A DNA stretch of 64,000 nt from Isoetes taiwanensis (lineage: Eukaryota > Streptophyta > Lycopodiopsida > Isoetales > Isoetaceae). The position numbers and the translations under genes are program-made. This document shows, in pieces, positions 24,720 through 37,414 of this stretch. Where the stretch lies: positions 666,182-730,181 of the forward strand of contig JAJEKV010000080.1 in assembly GCA_021234155.1 (NCBI GenBank), read 5' to 3'. The notes under the pieces are model-generated. The model saw nothing but the letters and a program-made list of their open reading frames with translations. It searched no databases and was not told where the DNA came from. How positions within the stretch are numbered: position 1 is the first letter of the stretch; each line of letters starts with the position of its first letter.

Positions 24720-25285
24720 ATATAGCCTTTGGAGTAAACTTGTTGAGCAGGTACAACAATAACCCTGGTTTAGAACATTGGACAGCTGCTAAAAGAATTT
24801 TGAGATATCTGAAAGGTACCTTAGATATTGGTATTAGGTATAACTCAGATGAACTTAAACTTAAGGCCTATTATGACTCTGACTGGGCAGGTGATTGTGC
24901 CCCTATAGCTTGGAAATGCAAAAAGCAAGGAAGTATAGCCCTATCTAGTGCAGAAGCAGAATATAATGCTGCAACTTTGCTAACTAAGGAGGTCATTATG
25001 GGAGAAAGGCGCTGCTGAGCTGGGGGTAGAACAAGCAGAACCTACAATAATTTTTGTGATAGCACAAAATTTTGCATAGCCATGTCGAAATCTGTGTTGC
25101 ATGAAAGATGCAAGCATATAGAAATGGAAGTCCATTTTATTAGAGATATGGTTGAAAGAAAGCGGGTACATCTTGCATATGTTATACGAGGTCGATCAAA
25201 TGGCGGTTACTAACAAAGGCCTTGTCCTTGGAAGATTTAAGGTTCTAAGAGATGCGATGCGATTACATGGAAAAAATTAGTGGCT
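24720..25285 (+). pseudogene. Copia RNase H end, broken copy (unit 1)
   Basis: It resumes after the nested element with IAFGVNLLSRYNNNPGLEHW and continues to AYYDSDWAGD and SSAEAEYNAATLL. It then breaks near 25008 through small scrambles at CAG/CTG sites. The end, with a VLHERCKHIEMEVHF-like stretch, is recoverable only in another frame. Confidence 0.75.
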
Positions 25286-27060
25286 AAACTTAGCTAAAGA
25301 AATTTTGGCCTTGTTTGGAAAAAAAATTGGCTAAACTATAGCCCTTTTGGGCTAAAAAAAAATAAAATTTTAGCCAAGTCTATTTCATGCCCCACCTCCA
25401 TTTAGATCCAACTTTAGCTAATCCAAGAAAGTGTATGCCAAAATTTGGAAGATTTAGCCAAAACTTAGAAGCTTTTAGTCAAATTTTAGTGTACTTTAGC
25501 TAAATTATCCTATAGCCTTTATATTTATTATGGTGGGTTAATATTTAGGTCTTGAGTTAGTGCAAAATAGTCAAAAGATAGAAGATTTTTTTTTTTTTAA
25601 ATAAAAGTTTAGCTAAGCGTAAGAAAATCAGTGTGGCAAAATTTAGAAAGTTTAGCTAAACATTAGAAGCTTTTACCTCAAATTTTGGCATACTTTAGCC
25701 TAGTCTATTTCACCACTTTGAATATAAAAGTTTCTTAATTTTTTCCACAGTGCGGTATAATCATGCACTCTGAGAGAAGGGGTCAATTAGTGTCGACAAA
25801 GCGTCACCACAACATTGGCAAATATACCGACATTATGGGTGACATTACTTGGGCCGAGACACTTATACATGCTTATTTATTAGGGAGGATTTCATGATGT
25901 CGACATCTCATTTATTCTGAGGAGAATTTTGTGGCGTCGACCTTTAGGTCTTAAATGGCCAGATGGACTCATCTATTAGGAAGATTTACATGCCATGCCA
26001 CTCTCTCTAAATTTAAACCCATATGCTATAGGGCACGAGACATCAAACATCGTTACAAGGGGCAAGCTACCAATTACAACTTCTTAGATCAATGCATTAA
26101 GACCATAGGGTTGGCATCAATTCACAATTATACCGAGGTTAACACATTACACAATTTCTCACTATGCTATGGCGTCTTATAACTTGCACCATGGTTATAT
26201 AGAAATGCATAAAATTGATTGGGATTATTAATTATGGATTTAGATTTTGGGACATTTTCAAATGTGGAAAAAGAATATTTCATATTTTTGTCTTTGGTTA
26301 TCCTACCATATATGGAGGCTCAAATTTGAAATTTCCCAAGCATAGGCATGAGCAATGCAATTACTTTAACTTTCACATGTCTAGAAGCCCGACATTGTTT
26401 CAACTTAACAATATTCGATGGAGAAATGTTCATGGGGGCCTTGGCAGCGATAAATTCTTGTACACATAAATTGATATTTCATATTTGCTAAAATCCACCC
26501 TAATGTATTGGGTTGCATATAAACTTGTGATCGAATACCCTTCAACAAGCTTATCTGCTCAAGATGGGTTGTTCGTCCTCCTAATACTCATTTCAAGGAA
26601 AAGACAAATGTTAGCGGCGGCTTCGACAATCTTAGCCGTCGACTTACCAACATTCATAAAGGAGTTAAAAGAAAACCTAGCACACTTCATACATTTCACT
26701 TGCAATCATGTAAGTTTTCTAAATGAAGTAGATAATGCTTGAGCATACGTGCAAGAAGTTGGAACATAGAACAATGACCATTACAACCCTCTCTTCATGT
26801 TGCTTAGCAGCCACTTCCACTTTGTTAAGTTTACCACGAACTCTCGGATATAAAGCTATGAAAAATAAACTTTGGCTTCCAAAGATGATATGTGGAGAGA
26901 TGGAGAAGGAATCAAAAGGCTGTGTTTATGAGCATTGCTTCGCTTGAAGGTCGGGAACCGAAAACTTGCTTTGTTTGAAGATGAGAAAGATGCATGACAT
27001 TTACTAATCTGTTTCTACGCATGATTTTCCAAGTAAATACGTGTATAGTATATTGGGATT
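25286..27060. other. Repeat-rich noncoding stretch between copia and eL24 (unit 1)
   Basis: No gene recognised. The first ~450 bp are dominated by TTTAGCTAAA/TTTAGCC motifs and include a ~105-bp direct repeat (near 25410-25515 and 25605-25710). The last part (26492-26926) recurs, diverged, at 35972-36482. There is no 3' LTR for the copia element. Confidence 0.45.
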
Positions 27061-27123
27061 AGGGCTTCTTTGGGCTTAGGGTCCTTTGTCTTTCTAGGGT
27101 ATGAAGAGAAACCGCGAGCAGCT

Positions 27124-27612
27124 ATGGTGTTGAAGACGGAGCTATGCCGGTTTAGCGGGGCGAAGATCTACCCAGGCCGGGGCATTCGCTTTGTAAGGGG
27201 AGATTCACATGTTTTTCTCTTCGTCAATTCAAAATGTAAGAGTTACTTCCACAACAGGTTGCATCCTGCCAAGCTCCCATGGACAGCCGTTTACCGGAAG
27301 TGGCATAAGAAGGATGCCCATGCTGAAGCTGTAAAGAAAAGACGTCGCACTACTAGCAAGCCTTATTCTAGATCGATTGTGGGTGCTTCTTTGGAGGTTA
27401 TTCAGAAGAAAAGAAGTGAGAAAACGGAAGTTCGTGTTGCTGCCCGTGAAGCTGCATTGAAAGAAATCAAGGAGCGGATTAAGAAGACTAAGGATGAGAA
27501 GAAGGCTAAGAAGGCTGAGGCCATAGCCAAGGCAACCAAAGTGAAGGGTGCTGTTCAGAAGGGCCCTGTTGGTAAAGGTCCCAAGCTTGGTGGTGGTGGT
27601 GGAAAGCGTTAA
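27124..27612 (+). CDS. RPL24: 60S ribosomal protein eL24, intronless copy (unit 1)
   Basis: Full-length 162-aa eL24, a large-subunit protein at the intersubunit bridge. It opens [20 protein letters not shown] and continues [21 protein letters not shown] Lys/Arg-rich body follows, with [20 protein letters not shown] and a helical [20 protein letters not shown] tail ending GGGGGKR. The ATG at 27124 is preferred to the upstream in-frame ATG at 27070 because family members begin MVLKTELC. It has no introns, whereas plant eL24 genes usually have several (from general knowledge). A 22-A run follows 0.46 kb downstream, so a processed retrocopy is likely, but the frame is open and could be expressed. 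Confidence 0.9.
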   Translation: MVLKTELCRFSGAKIYPGRGIRFVRGDSHVFLFVNSKCKSYFHNRLHPAKLPWTAVYRKWHKKDAHAEAVKKRRRTTSKPYSRSIVGASLEVIQKKRSEKTEVRVAAREAALKEIKERIKKTKDEKKAKKAEAIAKATKVKGAVQKGPVGKGPKLGGGGGKR

Positions 27613-28073
27613 TCTTGGTAAGAGAAAGCAAATGTTAAGTTTTGTTTTCCTTTGTAGTTTACATAAAGTCTTATTGTTCGGAAGTCTGTTTGAGTGGTTG
27701 GGATCTTGTACCAAAATTGTAAGTAGTCTGCCTTTGTCGAAAGGAGCAAGAACCTGGACTCGGTCGAAAACATAGATTGTTGGGCTTGGCCTGATTGTTA
27801 GGTCTTTTGGAAGTATAAGTCCTGAGATAAGCTGATATGGACTATTATCTGTTCATGTATGGTGGCCTAAGAAGATGATCCGCAATGGCAAAGGACTATA
27901 AAGTAAAACGATAACGCTATGTTGTAGAGCAGATAAACAGGCCTGCATAATAATAGAATTGATGTGAGTTGTTTGGGTAATAGATATGGAGCAGACCATC
28001 TGGAGAGGTAACAATAGAGTTTTATTTGCTATGTGTTAGTTAATGTATGTGAAAATGGTAATTTGATTGGAAG

Positions 28074-28095
28074 AAAAAAAAAAAAAAAAAAAAAA
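28074..28095 (+). repeat. Poly(A) tract, probable retrocopy tail (unit 1)
   Basis: A run of 22 A downstream of the eL24 stop, after a 3'UTR-like stretch with TGTATGTGAAAATGG. The unit 2 counterpart at 60610-60630 is interrupted by one G. It is compatible with the A-tail of a reverse-transcribed mRNA. Flanking target duplications were not identified. Confidence 0.55.
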
Positions 28096-28099
28096 GAGA

Positions 28100-30220
28100 A
28101 TGCTCGGATATATGAAAACCAGATTTTTGTGATTTTATGGTTTTGCATTGCTTGCTTGTGGAAGAAAAAGGAGAGAATTGAAAAAACAAGGGGCAATCAA
28201 TGTGTGAATCCATCTGCATAAGCATAGGAATAGTCCCTGCCTTTTGGGGCGGGGGCTGCTTAGATGTGCATTGCGGTGGGGTTTTGAATCCTCCGGTTTG
28301 TTTCTTCTTTCTACTTGCGGTGGCAAAATATTGCATTTGGTATCGGCTTTTATGGAAAACATTATCAATCAGTTTGGTAGGCGTAGACACAACATAGGAC
28401 TGGTTTATAGTTTGCGGCCCCCTTCCGGTGAACACGACGGCCAACAAGCGGTCTTCTTTCTTGCGGCGTGAAATACATCAAGATTATTTGTTTTGTCTTT
28501 CGGGTTATTGGGGTTGATTGGTGGTTGTTGGGGTTGATTGTTGGCGAGAATCAAGCGATTGGAACGAAGGCGTGCGAGAATCAAGCGGTGTTTTTGTCTT
28601 CTTTCTTTGTTTTGTCTTATTCACTGCTGCGGGCTGTAGTGTTCAGGGACAAGGGAGGGGCCAAACTAGAAGTCACCCCAACATAGATCCATGTGTGTGT
28701 TTTTGTGGCCATGAATCTTGTGATAAGGTTCCCAAATTATCTTTCACTATGATTTTGTGAATGGTTTAGCGGAAAATAGGGGTTAGCGTTTTATTCTAGT
28801 TTTTTGGACCTTTGGGCAATGTTGTAAATCGTGGTGGCCCGGTCCAGAGCATGGTGGGGCCCGATTGGAAGGCGGTGATCCCAGAGCATGGTGGGCGGTC
28901 AGAACATCTTTGGGCGGTAGCGGGGGATGGCCTTGAGGAAATCCGACCTTAAACTTTGTGAGGAAGATCAGGCATCCACGGGAGGAAAAACAAGTGGAGG
29001 CGAAGTCGGCGTAAGCAGGGGAGAGCTCTGCTTAGGTCGATTTGGCGCTTGGGTTCTAGCTAAAGCTCGAGGTCGATTTACGCTCACGGAGGTCGATTCT
29101 GCGCTAGAGGTTTTCTGCTCACGGAGGTCGGTTTACTGCTTTCGGGCGTCAATTTACGCATAAAGCCCGGTTGCGACTATGTACTCCAGCTTGGGTTTCT
29201 AGTTATGGCTACTCCAGCTATGGTTATTCCAGCTATGGCAGGAGGAGATAACCCAGGACTGCCTCGATGTTGCGGCTCTTATTGGCGAAATTTGGGGAGT
29301 TGCTTTGCTGATTCTTTCTTGTTCAAGCATGTAAAATTTTTGATGAAATTGCAGTGGCGTTCTGATCTATTCTTCACTCTTGTTCTTATTTGTTCACTTT
29401 AAAGTTCTTTGTTCACTTCAAGTTCTCATCTCTTCTTCCTCCTCCTGTTCTTATTTGTTCTTATATGTCTTACGTAGAATACAATGGTGTTGGTGCATTT
29501 CTCATGTGTATGGATTGAGGTATACCATTATATATATATATATCATTATAATAGCTGTATGGGGTGCACAAGTTTATACGTGGGTTTCATGTGGAAATGC
29601 CCGATGACCCTTGATTTGGCATATTCATGGAACTATACTTGGATCAATGATAAAAAAAAGCAATAAGGATATAGCAATAAGGATATGTGTTGTTTTTGTG
29701 GCCATGAATCTTGTGATATACAAGATGGTTGATGCTAATGTAACATTCTTATCCTTTCCTTGCTTTCTATTGGGGACTAGAATCTAATTTAAGCTTGTTT
29801 CTATTCTGGGTCAACCTAGCATAGGATTTAATTTCCATGGTTGTCAAACCCCCTAAAACAGAGCCATCTAAGTGTTTGACCCCATATGACACTTAGATGT
29901 AGGGGCTCACGATGCTTCAGGAGGATATTTATGGAAATATTCGAGATCAAGGGCTGGAAATCCACTAGAGCACTCGTCAACCATAAGAACCAGCAAGATG
30001 TGAATCAAAGCGGAGAGAAAAAGGGAAGATGGGGTGAAGCGATTTGTTGAAAGGAGACTGATTTCTTTGGAAGGACTTGCTAGAAAGCAGGCTGATTCTT
30101 TGGAAAGGAGACCAATTTGCGGGAGCCAGAAAAATAGGGCTTCATCATGCTTTATTCTTACGCATCGTTATCGCCATCTCAAATGAGGTCGTTGGAAAGC
30201 ATAGTAAATGGAAATGTGTT
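28100..30220. other. Noncoding stretch downstream of eL24 (unit 1)
   Basis: No recognised gene. It holds a ~28-bp direct repeat (GGCCATGAATCTTGTGATA core at ~28698-28725 and ~29691-29718) flanking ~1 kb, a TA microsatellite (29530-29548), a doubled AGCAATAAGGATAT at 29668-29690, and a short ATG frame at 29205 starting MATPAMVIPAMAGGDNPGLP. Unit 2 counterpart: 60640-62740. Confidence 0.4.
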
Positions 30221-30229
30221 CTTGTTTTA

Positions 30230-31367
30230 TAAATATGGGTAAGACTAAGATCTAGGCTTTGGAATCTGAGAATGCTACCCTAATGTGCCGGGGAATATGA
30301 TAGATCAAGCTCAATCCTATAAATATTTAGGACATGAAATTTTACGGGGCGTAAACCACGGACAAAGGGTGTTGATCTCGAATTTGCAGCTGACTTTAAA
30401 AGCGTTTTCACGCCATGGCAAATATGTGGAACATTCTCACATCACCTATTGGCCACTTGGAAGAGACTTTTTGAGACTCTAGTCATGCGATAATTGCGTA
30501 TGCTAGTGAAATATAGGGACCATCACTTTCTCGTTCTAAATGGCGAGAAGTTGAAGCAATTCAAAAAGACATTTTGGCATATGGTTTTGAAAGTGAAAAG
30601 GCGGTTCCATATGAGCTGCATTATTTGAGTGTGGATCGTTTCCCTTGGAGATACACTCTATAAACAACTGCAGCTTAGATACCTTGATCAGAAACATCAA
30701 GCAAATGAGAACTCCTTGATTGGCTTGCTCTTAAAAGGCAAATGAAACTTCTAAAGCGGATGGGCGAGCTCTTTGGTACAAAGATGTGCATGGATGGTTA
30801 TCCAGATGGGGCTTATGCTCCTTTTTACGGATAAATTTAAGGCTCATGCCTTTCTTGCATATTGTGAGGCATCGATAAAAAAAACTCAATATTATATTAG
30901 ATATTTTAATCGAGCATAGTCATGCCATATCTGTGTCTTCCGGCATGTTCCCAGGACAAATCGGGGCCATTGCTGCGCCTCAGGTGTGAGTTCTCCTTTG
31001 CCTAATGATTGAGAAGGGAGATGGTTGAAAATTGAGGAGCGGAGGATTTATGCGTGCAAAGAGGATATAGAAGCAGAGAAACATGCCATATACTTTTGTC
31101 ATAGACATGACACCCTTTGCGTAAATATTCCGAGTTGATTGGACTCTACCTATGCATTTGTTTCCACACCTTCCCTCCTCCCTCACCTAGGGAATTTTCT
31201 TGAGAGCTTTTTGAACAATGTTGGACTCTGCTAGTGTTTTTATTATATGCGAGATAGAGTTTTGATCAGCTCTCTCTTACTCTACCTCATTGATTGTACT
31301 AGACATGTATCTTTCTTGTCCCATAGCCCGGGCTTAGAGGGGCGTTAATATATTATTATTATTATAA
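30230..31367 (+). mobile_element. LINE 3' part, frame-broken (unit 1)
   Basis: Fragments of a non-LTR retrotransposon ORF2 C-terminus: IDQAQSYKYLGHEIL, FETLVMR-like and ASEI.GPSLSRSKWREVEAI, then HKMIEKGRWLKIEE-like and CKEDIEAEKHAIYFCHRH segments. It ends in a GC-containing hairpin-like stretch and an ATATTATTATTATTAT tail (31345-31363). Frames are broken at the same kind of CTG/CAG sites as elsewhere. Confidence 0.7.
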
Positions 31368-33208
31368 ATCTTTGCGGATGGAGATCTTGTGGGAGTATAC
31401 CATTAGTAGTACTTAAACTAGACTTAGCAAATCTTTGCTATTGTCATAGAATGATTGTAGCTTAAAGGGAGGCCAGACCCTTTGGTGTGCATTTGTCTTA
31501 AAGGGGATTCGAATCCTTTGGTTTGTCTATGAATTTGTTGCTTGTAGATTTTATGTACATTCATTGAATCGTGGTAGTTTTGTTGGAGAATCGATTGGTT
31601 GAAAGCTTAAGCATAAATTATGGTGAAGTGGTGTCATTTATGAGCAAGAAATATGAAGGTTTTCTTTCAAACTATCCTTTTGCATCTTTGTCACTAGTAA
31701 GCAAGTCTGCTTGAGCCGTGAGTCTGTTGTATATTATGATGTTATGGCTTGCTTCTTGCTGCATGATCAGCGCGGTACGCATTACATGTACTTACATTGC
31801 CTTTCATTAGAATAGTAGTTCTTGGCGCAAGGTAATATTGGCTTATTAAATTTTTAATGGCATAAAATTTACGTAGTTTTTGGTTTATGTTTGGGATATG
31901 GTTGGGGCATCGATGTTCTAAAGGATGATGTCAACATAACTTATTGAAACTACTAACTAGCTAACTATACTAATGTTATATGATTTTAGTGTATACATAG
32001 ATATGAAGTTTTAGAGCTACATATATATGCGTAATAACCTATAATCCTTAGATACTTTTGGATTGTCTTGGTTTTGTGATGATGATGATGAACTAATATG
32101 TAGCATAATTACAAGGGCTTCCAAGCCCGGTTTGATATGGATGTATAAATGCTCATATCACGAGACCACAAACTATATATCCTAAAACAATTGGATGAGT
32201 TGCTAAAAAGTGTCTGATTTGATAGGAAAAATAATCATGTTAGCTCCTTGATTGTATTGGTGCAGTGCATTGCGCATGCCTTGTTGGCTTGCCTTAGAGG
32301 ATTTTCCACTAGGCTTGCAAGTGTGTCGATTTCATGATTACTATTACCAATGGATTGGGTATGCATCTTGCCCATTCTATTGTTAATGGTCCTCGAATTT
32401 GTGTATCTCTTCCTACTTGTCTCTATTCCCCGGTCGGTAGTGGTCAAAAGTGGCCCACTTTTTTCAAGTACAAACTTCGTGCCTTAATGGACTTAGTGGC
32501 CAAGATGTTTCCCAATGTTGAGGCTTTAAGCTGCTTACGGTCTAGGCATACTTTTGTCTCTACCTCCCCAATTGCTCCTATCCCTGTCACATAGCGACCA
32601 CTTCTTTGAGTGTCGTGTTGTATCATCTTCTTCCCCTTACGCCTCTGCACTAGTTAATTTCCCGGTATTACCGGCTCGTATGCCTTCTTCTCTAGCTATT
32701 TACGCACCATCGCCTTCTTTGAGTGCATCTCGAGTCTCGGTCTATATCGGTAGACCCTCTTAATGAGGATCAACACTCTCGTCTTACGGACATTGCTCAC
32801 AAGCAAAATTATTGGAAGAAGGATGGTCTACTCCGCGGGAAGAAGCTTGCGTGTAAAAATAGCTTCGGCTCCTCAATCTGCGTTAGTTCACTCTGTAGCG
32901 GTATGCGCTTCACGATTATTCTGATGGATGTCCACGATTGATGGTATTGAAACAGAGAGGCGAGATCAAGTTCTTTGTTAATGATTCTATGGATGTGGAA
33001 GTTGACACTGGTTAAAATAACTTTTTCTATAAATATGATTATATATTATTCTTCTCTTTGTAGGAGAGGAAAATAGTGTGCGCATTATCTTGTCATGCTT
33101 AGATGGGTGGCCCCTTTCGGTTGGATCTGATTGTCCTTTGGGTTTTATTTGTCTGTCTGCATTGTATTATGTATTATGATGGAGTGTTATTAATAAAGTT
33201 TGGCGTCC
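31368..33208. other. Region unique in view (unit 1 right part)
   Basis: No firm gene. Protein-like fragments occur at 32334-32594 and 32723-32941 (LNEDQHSRLTDIAHKQNYWK), but I do not recognise them. They lie just upstream of a poly(A)-tailed 3' end at 33209, so they may belong to a retroelement. The unit 2 counterpart falls outside the window beyond ~31460. Confidence 0.3.
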
Positions 33209-33236
33209 TTCAAAAAAAAAAAAAAAAAAAAAAAAA
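33090..33236 (+). mobile_element. Retroelement 3' end with poly(A) tail
   Basis: TTGGTTTTATTTGTCTG-like 3'UTR, then TTAATAAAGTTTGGCGTCCT and a run of about 25 A to 33236. The AATAAAGTTTGGC...CCTTC-A(n) layout is typical of plant L1-type LINE or retrocopy ends. The body upstream is unrecognised. Confidence 0.5.
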
Positions 33237-33239
33237 TCT

Positions 33240-35960
33240 TATTAGGATACTAAATTGTTTTGATAGAGGTTCAAGTCACCGTATTTTCATATTCCAAAAG
33301 CTTAGATGCATCAATATACATTAGAGCTATAGGATTTAAGATACATTCAAGCTATAGGATTGACGGATCCGACAAATCGAGATAGCTAGAGGCGACCTCA
33401 TGTAGAATATATTACCAAACATTACTATTACATTTTCAAAACTTCACGATGATCCATTGGTGTATATCGGCTTCAAACTTTTTTGAACCAATAGGAATGA
33501 GTTTTACTTTCCTAAGTTGACTTATTATAGTCTTTGATAGTTTTCTAGTATTGCCATTCTTGAGAAGATTTTTCCGTTGAAAAGACTTAAGAGGCTAATG
33601 GTTTTTAATCCTAGTAGTAATGATTGCACTATTTCAATTGCACAAGTCCCATGACGGTTGGTCTCATTGGATATAAGAAAATCATTCTATTTTTATTTTA
33701 TATTTATCTAAAAAGAAAAATTACGGGGAATGATAGATTCATCTTCCCAACTAAGAAAGGGGATCCTTTAAAATTTTCTTCCTACCAACCTAATGGTAAC
33801 AATGGCGGTGGTAATCAAGGATTGGGCACACACTTGAAGAAGATAAGTTTGTAGTAATTGTCTTTTGGGGGAAGATAGATTATTTTGCTATCGTAGTTAT
33901 AAATGGTGTGGGCAACCCTTTTTAGTACATAAGTTGTTGGACTTAACTCATTGTGACGTTCTTCCTATATATCAACTACTCTAGAAGATGGCTTGGTTGC
34001 TCTAATGAGGAGACATCCATGTGTAGATTGTGACATCAATGAATATTCTAGAACAATGAGAACCACGGTGGCACCTTGATTAGCCTTTTTTAGAGGTAGA
34101 TCCGTTGGGCGGAAATCATCGCCATATCAATTTATTCTAAATAAGCACCAGATCATCCAACTTTCTCTTTATTACTATGATTAACCTTTGATTTTAGTTC
34201 AACTAAGTGTCTATTTCATTCATTCATATCATTTCCTAAGAAGGATGATGCGGAAATATCTTACGCACTACATTTTAAGGACACGATGTTGAAGAATATC
34301 TTCAAGGGGAATTAAGCGACAAGGAGAGTTTTCTAGGAATAGAAAGCATCAAATTTCAATTAGATGGGGCTCACTTCAAAGATGGGGGCTTCTTTGAAAA
34401 GGTACATGACCTAATTCTACAGTCTTATTCTCATTTTTTTGTATTAATCTGTTCAATCGCATCGAAGACAAAAGTGATGAAAAAGCTGAAGAGGGATTAC
34501 CTGGCCTGAGCAGACTATTGGTCAAAAGTCCTTAACCATATGCACTCATAGGGAGGATTTCAAGGTATGTGTTATTTGTATTGTCCTTTTATTCAATTTG
34601 ATTGGACTTCTAAGGTGTAATATATGCCTTGCAATCGAGGATCTCGATGGATCATACAAAGCAATCAGAAGAAGATCACGAGATCAACAAAGAAGGCGAA
34701 ATTTGGGGCGATCAAACTCCACCTCACTTGGGCTCTTGTGGTGGCGTTTTAACTAGATTCGTAAAGTGCTATAAACATTTAGTTAATTAATTTTACTGTA
34801 GTAATAGGAACTTTTAAATGTCATCGGGTAATATTGGTGTATTGTCACGGGAATGGCTATCTGGTTCCCTTACCCAAGACACGAGGACCCAGCTCGCACA
34901 GTGTAGGGAGCTACACAATCAAGAGCGATCTCAAGGTGAAATGCGGGGTTTGTGGGATATGAATGATTGTAATTCTAGGAGCGACATGGATATCTTGTTA
35001 GCGTTATCTTCTTTTGTTTTCTATAGGAAGCGATGGAGGTTACATGCGGAAGCGGTTTAGTAGGGACATCCTTAGATCTAACAAAAGAGCATTGAACTTC
35101 GAGGGCCAAGGCTCACGGACCCCAACCTTAGTTCAAAAGTAGCCTCGAGCTTGGCTTCAAAAACTTGCTTCGAGGGAATACGCTTGGCGATTTCAAGCTA
35201 AAAATCATGCCACAGAGAGAAAAGCCATACCGGATCAATACTTGAAAGATGATGAAAAGATACAAGTAATAGCGGATGTGTAAGGCAAGGGGTAGCTCGG
35301 CGATCCTTTAGAAGAAAGAGCCAACTTCCCATTTTACTCTGTTTCGCAGCTCCCAAATAAGAACATCCCATTCTTCTTAAATCAATTCTTTGAGTAAATT
35401 TTAATTGAGAGGGGTTGCAATGATTTTGAGTTCAAAATATAGGTGAAAAAAGAAAAGAGGCCGAACAAAACATAGGAAAAGGAAAGCACCAATGGAACCT
35501 ACATATGCAATTGCTCGATTGGCTAATGTTTTCGGCAAAACCTAGAAGAGGAAGAAAAAAAAATAAAAAGTGGGTTGGGTGATGGCGATGGCAATGGCGA
35601 TGGCTATGACTATGGCTATCAACATCAACAACTAACCTTGGAAGAATGCGCAGATTTGGAATCACCAAAACTTCATCTTGGATGAATGCTTGCGGTCGAT
35701 TGAGCATCCACAAATAGTTCACTTTGATGGGCCACAAATTTTCTTAAGGCCTTTTAGACCCTAGGTTAGGTCTCGTGTTCGAACCTCACTAGGATCTTGG
35801 CATCCTGGGACCTTTTGGCCCTGGTATCCTTGGGGGTGGTGCTCCTTGAAGGGGATTGCAAAAACATGCCATGTAATGTAGTCGTATGTCCTATGGGATG
35901 GCTTGTGCTACGGCAGTAAAAATACACCTTCCTTCCTTTTCAGTTTCCATGTCCATTTTC
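33240..35960. other. AT-rich region with unrecognised small frames
   Basis: Only weak coding hints. One is a frame at 34818-35060. Another reads protein-like around 35160-35290 (SREYAWRFQAKNHATERKAI). A CATCGCCATTGCCATCGCC-type simple repeat (ATGGCGATGGC units, 35580-35625) lies in the second half. No family assigned. Confidence 0.3.
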
Positions 35961-35971
35961 TATACATTTCA

Positions 35972-36482
35972 ATGCTAAAATCACCTAATGTATTGGTTTG
36001 CATATAAACTTGCGTGGAATACCCTTCAACAAGCTTATCTGCTCCAAGATTAGTTGTTAAGTCCTCTAATACTCATTTCCGGGAAAAAGGCGAATGTTCC
36101 CGCCGACTACAAACTTCTTTTAGATATAAGGTTGTTTGATGCAATATCATGTATAAACGACATGTCAATTTTATCCGACAACCTTACTTCATCGACTTAC
36201 CAGCATTTGTAAAGGAGTTAAAAGGAAACCTAGCACACAACTTCATACATTTCACTTGCAATCTTGTAAGTTTTCTAAATGAAGTAGATAATGCTTGAGC
36301 ATACATGCAAGAAGTTGGAACATAGAACGATGACCATTACAGCCTCTCTTCATGTTGGCTTAACCGCCACTTCCACTTTGTTAAGTTTACCCTGAACTCT
36401 AAGATATGGAGCTATGAAAAATAAACCTTGGCTTCAAAGATGATGTATGTGCTGCAGAGATGGGAAGGAATCAAGAGCTGTG
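35972..36482 (+). repeat. Diverged duplicate of the eL24 upstream region, at the unit junction
   Basis: Aligns with 26492-26926 and 59018-59455: shared CTAATGTATTGG, ACCCTTCAACAAGCTTATC and GAAGTAGATAATGCTTGAGC. It has an extra ~65 bp block near 36113-36178. It ends exactly where unit 2 starts (36486). Confidence 0.75.
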
Positions 36483-37414
36483 CTTCCCTACACTGTGTTC
36501 CTCTTTTTTGTCTTAAGCTCACTATTTTGCTCTTGGGACTTGTTTCGATCTTCTTAGGATTGTTCAAAGATATGCATGTCATAGATCCACTCCTTGTCAT
36601 TTTGTCCCCACGAACCCTATTTTTTTATCTCTCCCATTGACTATTTATCCCCTCCATCCCAACGTGGGAGGCCTAAATCCAGATTTATAAATAAAACTAC
36701 TTGCTTTCAAGTCGTGCGTTCACGAGATCTAAGTCTGTTCTGTTTACAGAGATCATCTTATCATAAAGCTAATATTTCATTCCTGTTCATGTGATCTCAT
36801 AGCTGGACAATAAAATCATTGTCAACCGTGTGCAAGTATGTAGAATTATCTTTGCCAATCATCCATGCAACATAAGTACATATTATTCAACTCAGATACA
36901 CATGGGTATGCCAGTGGATATGGCCCACAATAGGACTTTGATGCTTCAAAAGTCTTGTTCCATACTAATTTTAAATATATCTCATTAGATTAGATGAAGT
37001 TGGTATTTGATCACAACACTCAGATATCAGTCAAATTTTACTATGTTTAGTTGATACTTGTTGCTAGTACTACGAGCATCCCAAGGATAAAACATTACAT
37101 ATAATGGTCTTGGCAAATTATACACATAGTATCCAAGACTTTGCAATTTTCATGAATGTGTATCTATAATTAACGAATATAAATTATGTATGTGTACCTT
37201 CTAGATGGAATGTTGTAATATACTCATATTTTTGTAGACACATATCAGCTAAAAGCAATAAGAAAATAAAAATAAAATAAAATGTCCATTGGTGCTCTCA
37301 AAGATGGTGATGCCCAAAGCCCATATACAATAGACATGATAGACTAATCATAAAGCATAAGTTGAAATGAAGAAGGTTAGGTGAATTCGAAACAAAATGA
37401 AAGGAACAAAATTT

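Larger units (their letters stand above)
4265..36485. repeat. Tandem unit 1 (~32.2 kb)
   Basis: This segment is repeated head to tail starting at 36486. The match begins at CCCTACACTGTGTTCCTC in both copies (4265 and 36486), giving a unit of 32,221 bp. Collinear landmarks include the dispersed repeat (5201/37.4 kb), copia LTR start (11405/43771), gag start (12127/44493), nested DNA element (16417/48801), eL24 start (27124/59659) and LINE tail (31345/63897). Offsets drift from 32,219 to about 32,535 through small indels. Unit 1 beyond ~31.46 kb cannot be compared because unit 2 runs off the window. Confidence 0.95.

Noticed and set aside
27070-27123. Upstream in-frame ATG of eL24 as the start
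   Set aside because: It would add 18 residues before the family's conserved MVLKTELC start, and the extra residues have no family match.
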